Assembly (NCBI GenBank): GCA_028874675.1
Contig: JAPPJA010000019.1
Span: 1-6,537 of the forward strand
DNA from: Chloroflexota bacterium
GTDB lineage: Bacteria > Chloroflexota > Dehalococcoidia > Lucifugimonadales > UBA3495
Direction of reading: 5' to 3'
DNA: 6,537 nt
The stretch's first letter is position 1. Each line of letters opens with the position of its first letter. Below the pieces are notes generated by a model, which saw nothing but the letters and a program-made list of their open reading frames with translations, did no database searches and was not told the DNA's origin. The translations under genes were made by a program, and so were the position numbers. This document shows positions 5,691 to 6,537 of the stretch, piece after piece.

Positions 5691-5978
5691 ATGGCTCACA
5701 AGAAGGCAGGCGGAAGCTCCAACAACGGCCGCGACAGCAACGGCAAGCGTTTGGGCGTAAAGAAGTACGGCGGCGAACAGGTATCCTCGGGCGCCATTAT
5801 CATCCGGCAGCGGGGCACCCGCATCAAGCCCGGCAACAACGTGGGCCTGGGTCGCGACTACACCATTTACGCCAAGGTGGAGGGCAAGGTAAAGTTCGAG
5901 TGGGCCTCCAAGGGCCGCCGCCAAGTAAGCGTTTACCCGGTGGAAGCCCAGGCCGATGCCATGGCCCTGGCCAGCTAG
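5691..5978 (+). CDS. rpmA: 50S ribosomal protein bL27
   Basis: 95 residues. The start MAHKKAGGSSNNGRDSNGKR is the conserved bL27 N-terminus whose flexible tail reaches the peptidyl transferase centre and helps position tRNA. There is no cleaved N-terminal extension of the kind found in Firmicutes. The fold's core continues with GGEQV and IIIRQRGTRIKPG, also family-typical. GGGAGG at 5675-5680, overlapping the end of rplU, is its ribosome site, ten bases from the ATG. The rplU-rpmA pair is nearly universal. Here it is followed by rpmE, where many genomes have obgE. Confidence 0.97.
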   Translation: MAHKKAGGSSNNGRDSNGKRLGVKKYGGEQVSSGAIIIRQRGTRIKPGNNVGLGRDYTIYAKVEGKVKFEWASKGRRQVSVYPVEAQADAMALAS

Positions 5979-6043
5979 CAAATTTAAACCCGCGCCAGCA
6001 TTCGCGTTCCCGACATCAAGGGAATGGCAAGGAATATCAGTAA

Positions 6044-6244
6044 ATGAAACCGGAAATACATCCCGAATTTTTTACCGCGACAGTTACCTGTTCCTGCGGC
6101 TATGTTTTTCAAACCGGGGCCACCAAGCCCGCCCTCAGGGTGGAGGTATGCAGCAAGTGCCACCCCTTCTACACGGGTGAGCAGCGTATCGTGGATACCC
6201 AGGGTCGAATTGAGCGATTGCGCCGACGGTACAACCTGCAGTAA
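6044..6244 (+). CDS. rpmE: 50S ribosomal protein bL31, zinc-binding (C+) type
   Basis: 66 residues, standard bL31 length. MKPEIHPEFF begins the family motif and CSCG (16-19) with CSKC (36-39) supply the cysteines of the zinc-binding form, as opposed to the zinc-free paralogue. CSKCHPFYTG is the signature segment. AAGGA at 6029-6033 is the ribosome site, ten bases before the ATG. bL31 bridges the 50S central protuberance and the 30S head. It lies 65 bp after rpmA with no terminator between, so it is probably in the same operon, and it is followed by an intrinsic terminator. Confidence 0.96.
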   Translation: MKPEIHPEFFTATVTCSCGYVFQTGATKPALRVEVCSKCHPFYTGEQRIVDTQGRIERLRRRYNLQ

Positions 6245-6273
6245 GTTGGTTCAACTCCTGAAACAGATGGTAG

Positions 6274-6313
6274 AATCGAGGGTCACCAGGGATGGCCCTC
6301 GATTACTTTTTTT
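6274..6313 (+). terminator. Intrinsic terminator after rpmE
   Basis: AATCGAGGG (6274-6282) pairs perfectly with CCCTCGATT (6296-6304) around a 13-base loop, and a run of seven T follows at 6307-6313. It should end the rplU-rpmA-rpmE transcript about 30 bases after the rpmE stop. Confidence 0.85.
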
Positions 6314-6386
6314 GGAACAATCTCGGCTTGCCAGGACAGTGGGGCCCACCTCCTTATACCTCACCAGCGCCGGAAGGCAGTAGGCA

Positions 6387-6537
6387 GTGGCGGAACAACC
6401 AAGAGTGACCTACGGCGGTCAGGCGGTTATCGAAGGCGTGATGATTCGCGGCCGCGAATTCTACAGCCTGGCGGTTCGCCGGCCCGACGGTGAGATATAC
6501 CACTCCCACGAAAGGCTCAATACCGCCTTCACCGGCC
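6387..6537 (+). CDS. DUF1385 family membrane protein (YqhQ-like), N-terminal fragment
   Basis: Fifty codons are visible before the right edge. The stretch TYGGQAVIEGVMIRG (8-22) followed by LAVRRPDGEI is the conserved N-terminus of DUF1385 proteins, multi-pass membrane proteins of unknown function (YqhQ in Bacillus). The start is GTG at 6387: GGAAGG at 6372-6377 is a good ribosome site nine bases away, and an in-frame TAG at 6381 excludes an earlier start. In Chloroflexota and Clostridia this gene often lies between rpmE and prfA/prmC (from memory), so those genes may follow outside the window. A terminator separates it from rpmE, so it may have its own promoter, though none is clear. Confidence 0.88.
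   Translation, partial: MAEQPRVTYGGQAVIEGVMIRGREFYSLAVRRPDGEIYHSHERLNTAFTG

Noticed and set aside
6268..6276. Extended -10 promoter TGGTAGAAT before DUF1385
   Set aside because: There is no -35 at suitable spacing, and transcription would begin inside the terminator hairpin stem-loop, so a useful promoter is unlikely.

Overview
The window looks like part of a chromosome from a bacterium with fairly high GC content. It is most plausibly from the Chloroflexota (Dehalococcoidia/SAR202-like). The hints are a family 5 solute-binding lipoprotein with a long Ala/Thr/Pro-rich linker, the gene order rplU-rpmA-rpmE-DUF1385, and intergenic palindromic repeats. This placement is inferred from style and gene order; there is no marker gene that settles it.

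Layout. Bases 1-1779 (minus strand) hold most of an extracellular solute-binding lipoprotein of the peptide/opine/nickel ABC importer type, cut by the left edge. A candidate promoter and a strong Shine-Dalgarno site lie upstream. Bases 1780-2354 are non-coding and contain repeat copy A (1967-2057). Bases 2355-3082 (minus strand) hold two overlapping small genes: a 102-aa protein I do not recognise and a HEPN-like helical protein. Together they resemble a toxin-antitoxin or defence-type pair. This stretch is visibly richer in A/T than its neighbours. Bases 3277-5105 hold an MFS efflux-type transporter gene (minus strand) bracketed by two inverted, MITE-like elements of about 206-218 bp. The whole unit is flanked by an exact 8-bp direct repeat, GTCATTAG, which looks like a target-site duplication. 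Bases 5216-5306 are repeat copy B, matching copy A at 73 of 91 positions without gaps and in the same orientation. From 5313 to the right edge the strand switches to plus: a near-consensus promoter, then rplU (bL21), rpmA (bL27) and rpmE (zinc-type bL31), an intrinsic terminator, and the start of a DUF1385 (YqhQ-like) gene cut by the right edge.

How it fits together. The right end is core housekeeping DNA for the 50S ribosomal subunit. The left end is a nutrient-uptake gene. Between them is an accessory segment made of a probable HEPN two-gene module and an apparently mobile MITE-MFS-MITE cassette. Direct repeats A and B bracket this whole segment, so recombination between them could delete all three accessory genes at once. 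The most unusual object is the MITE-MFS-MITE unit: no transposase is encoded in it, so if it moved it was mobilised in trans.
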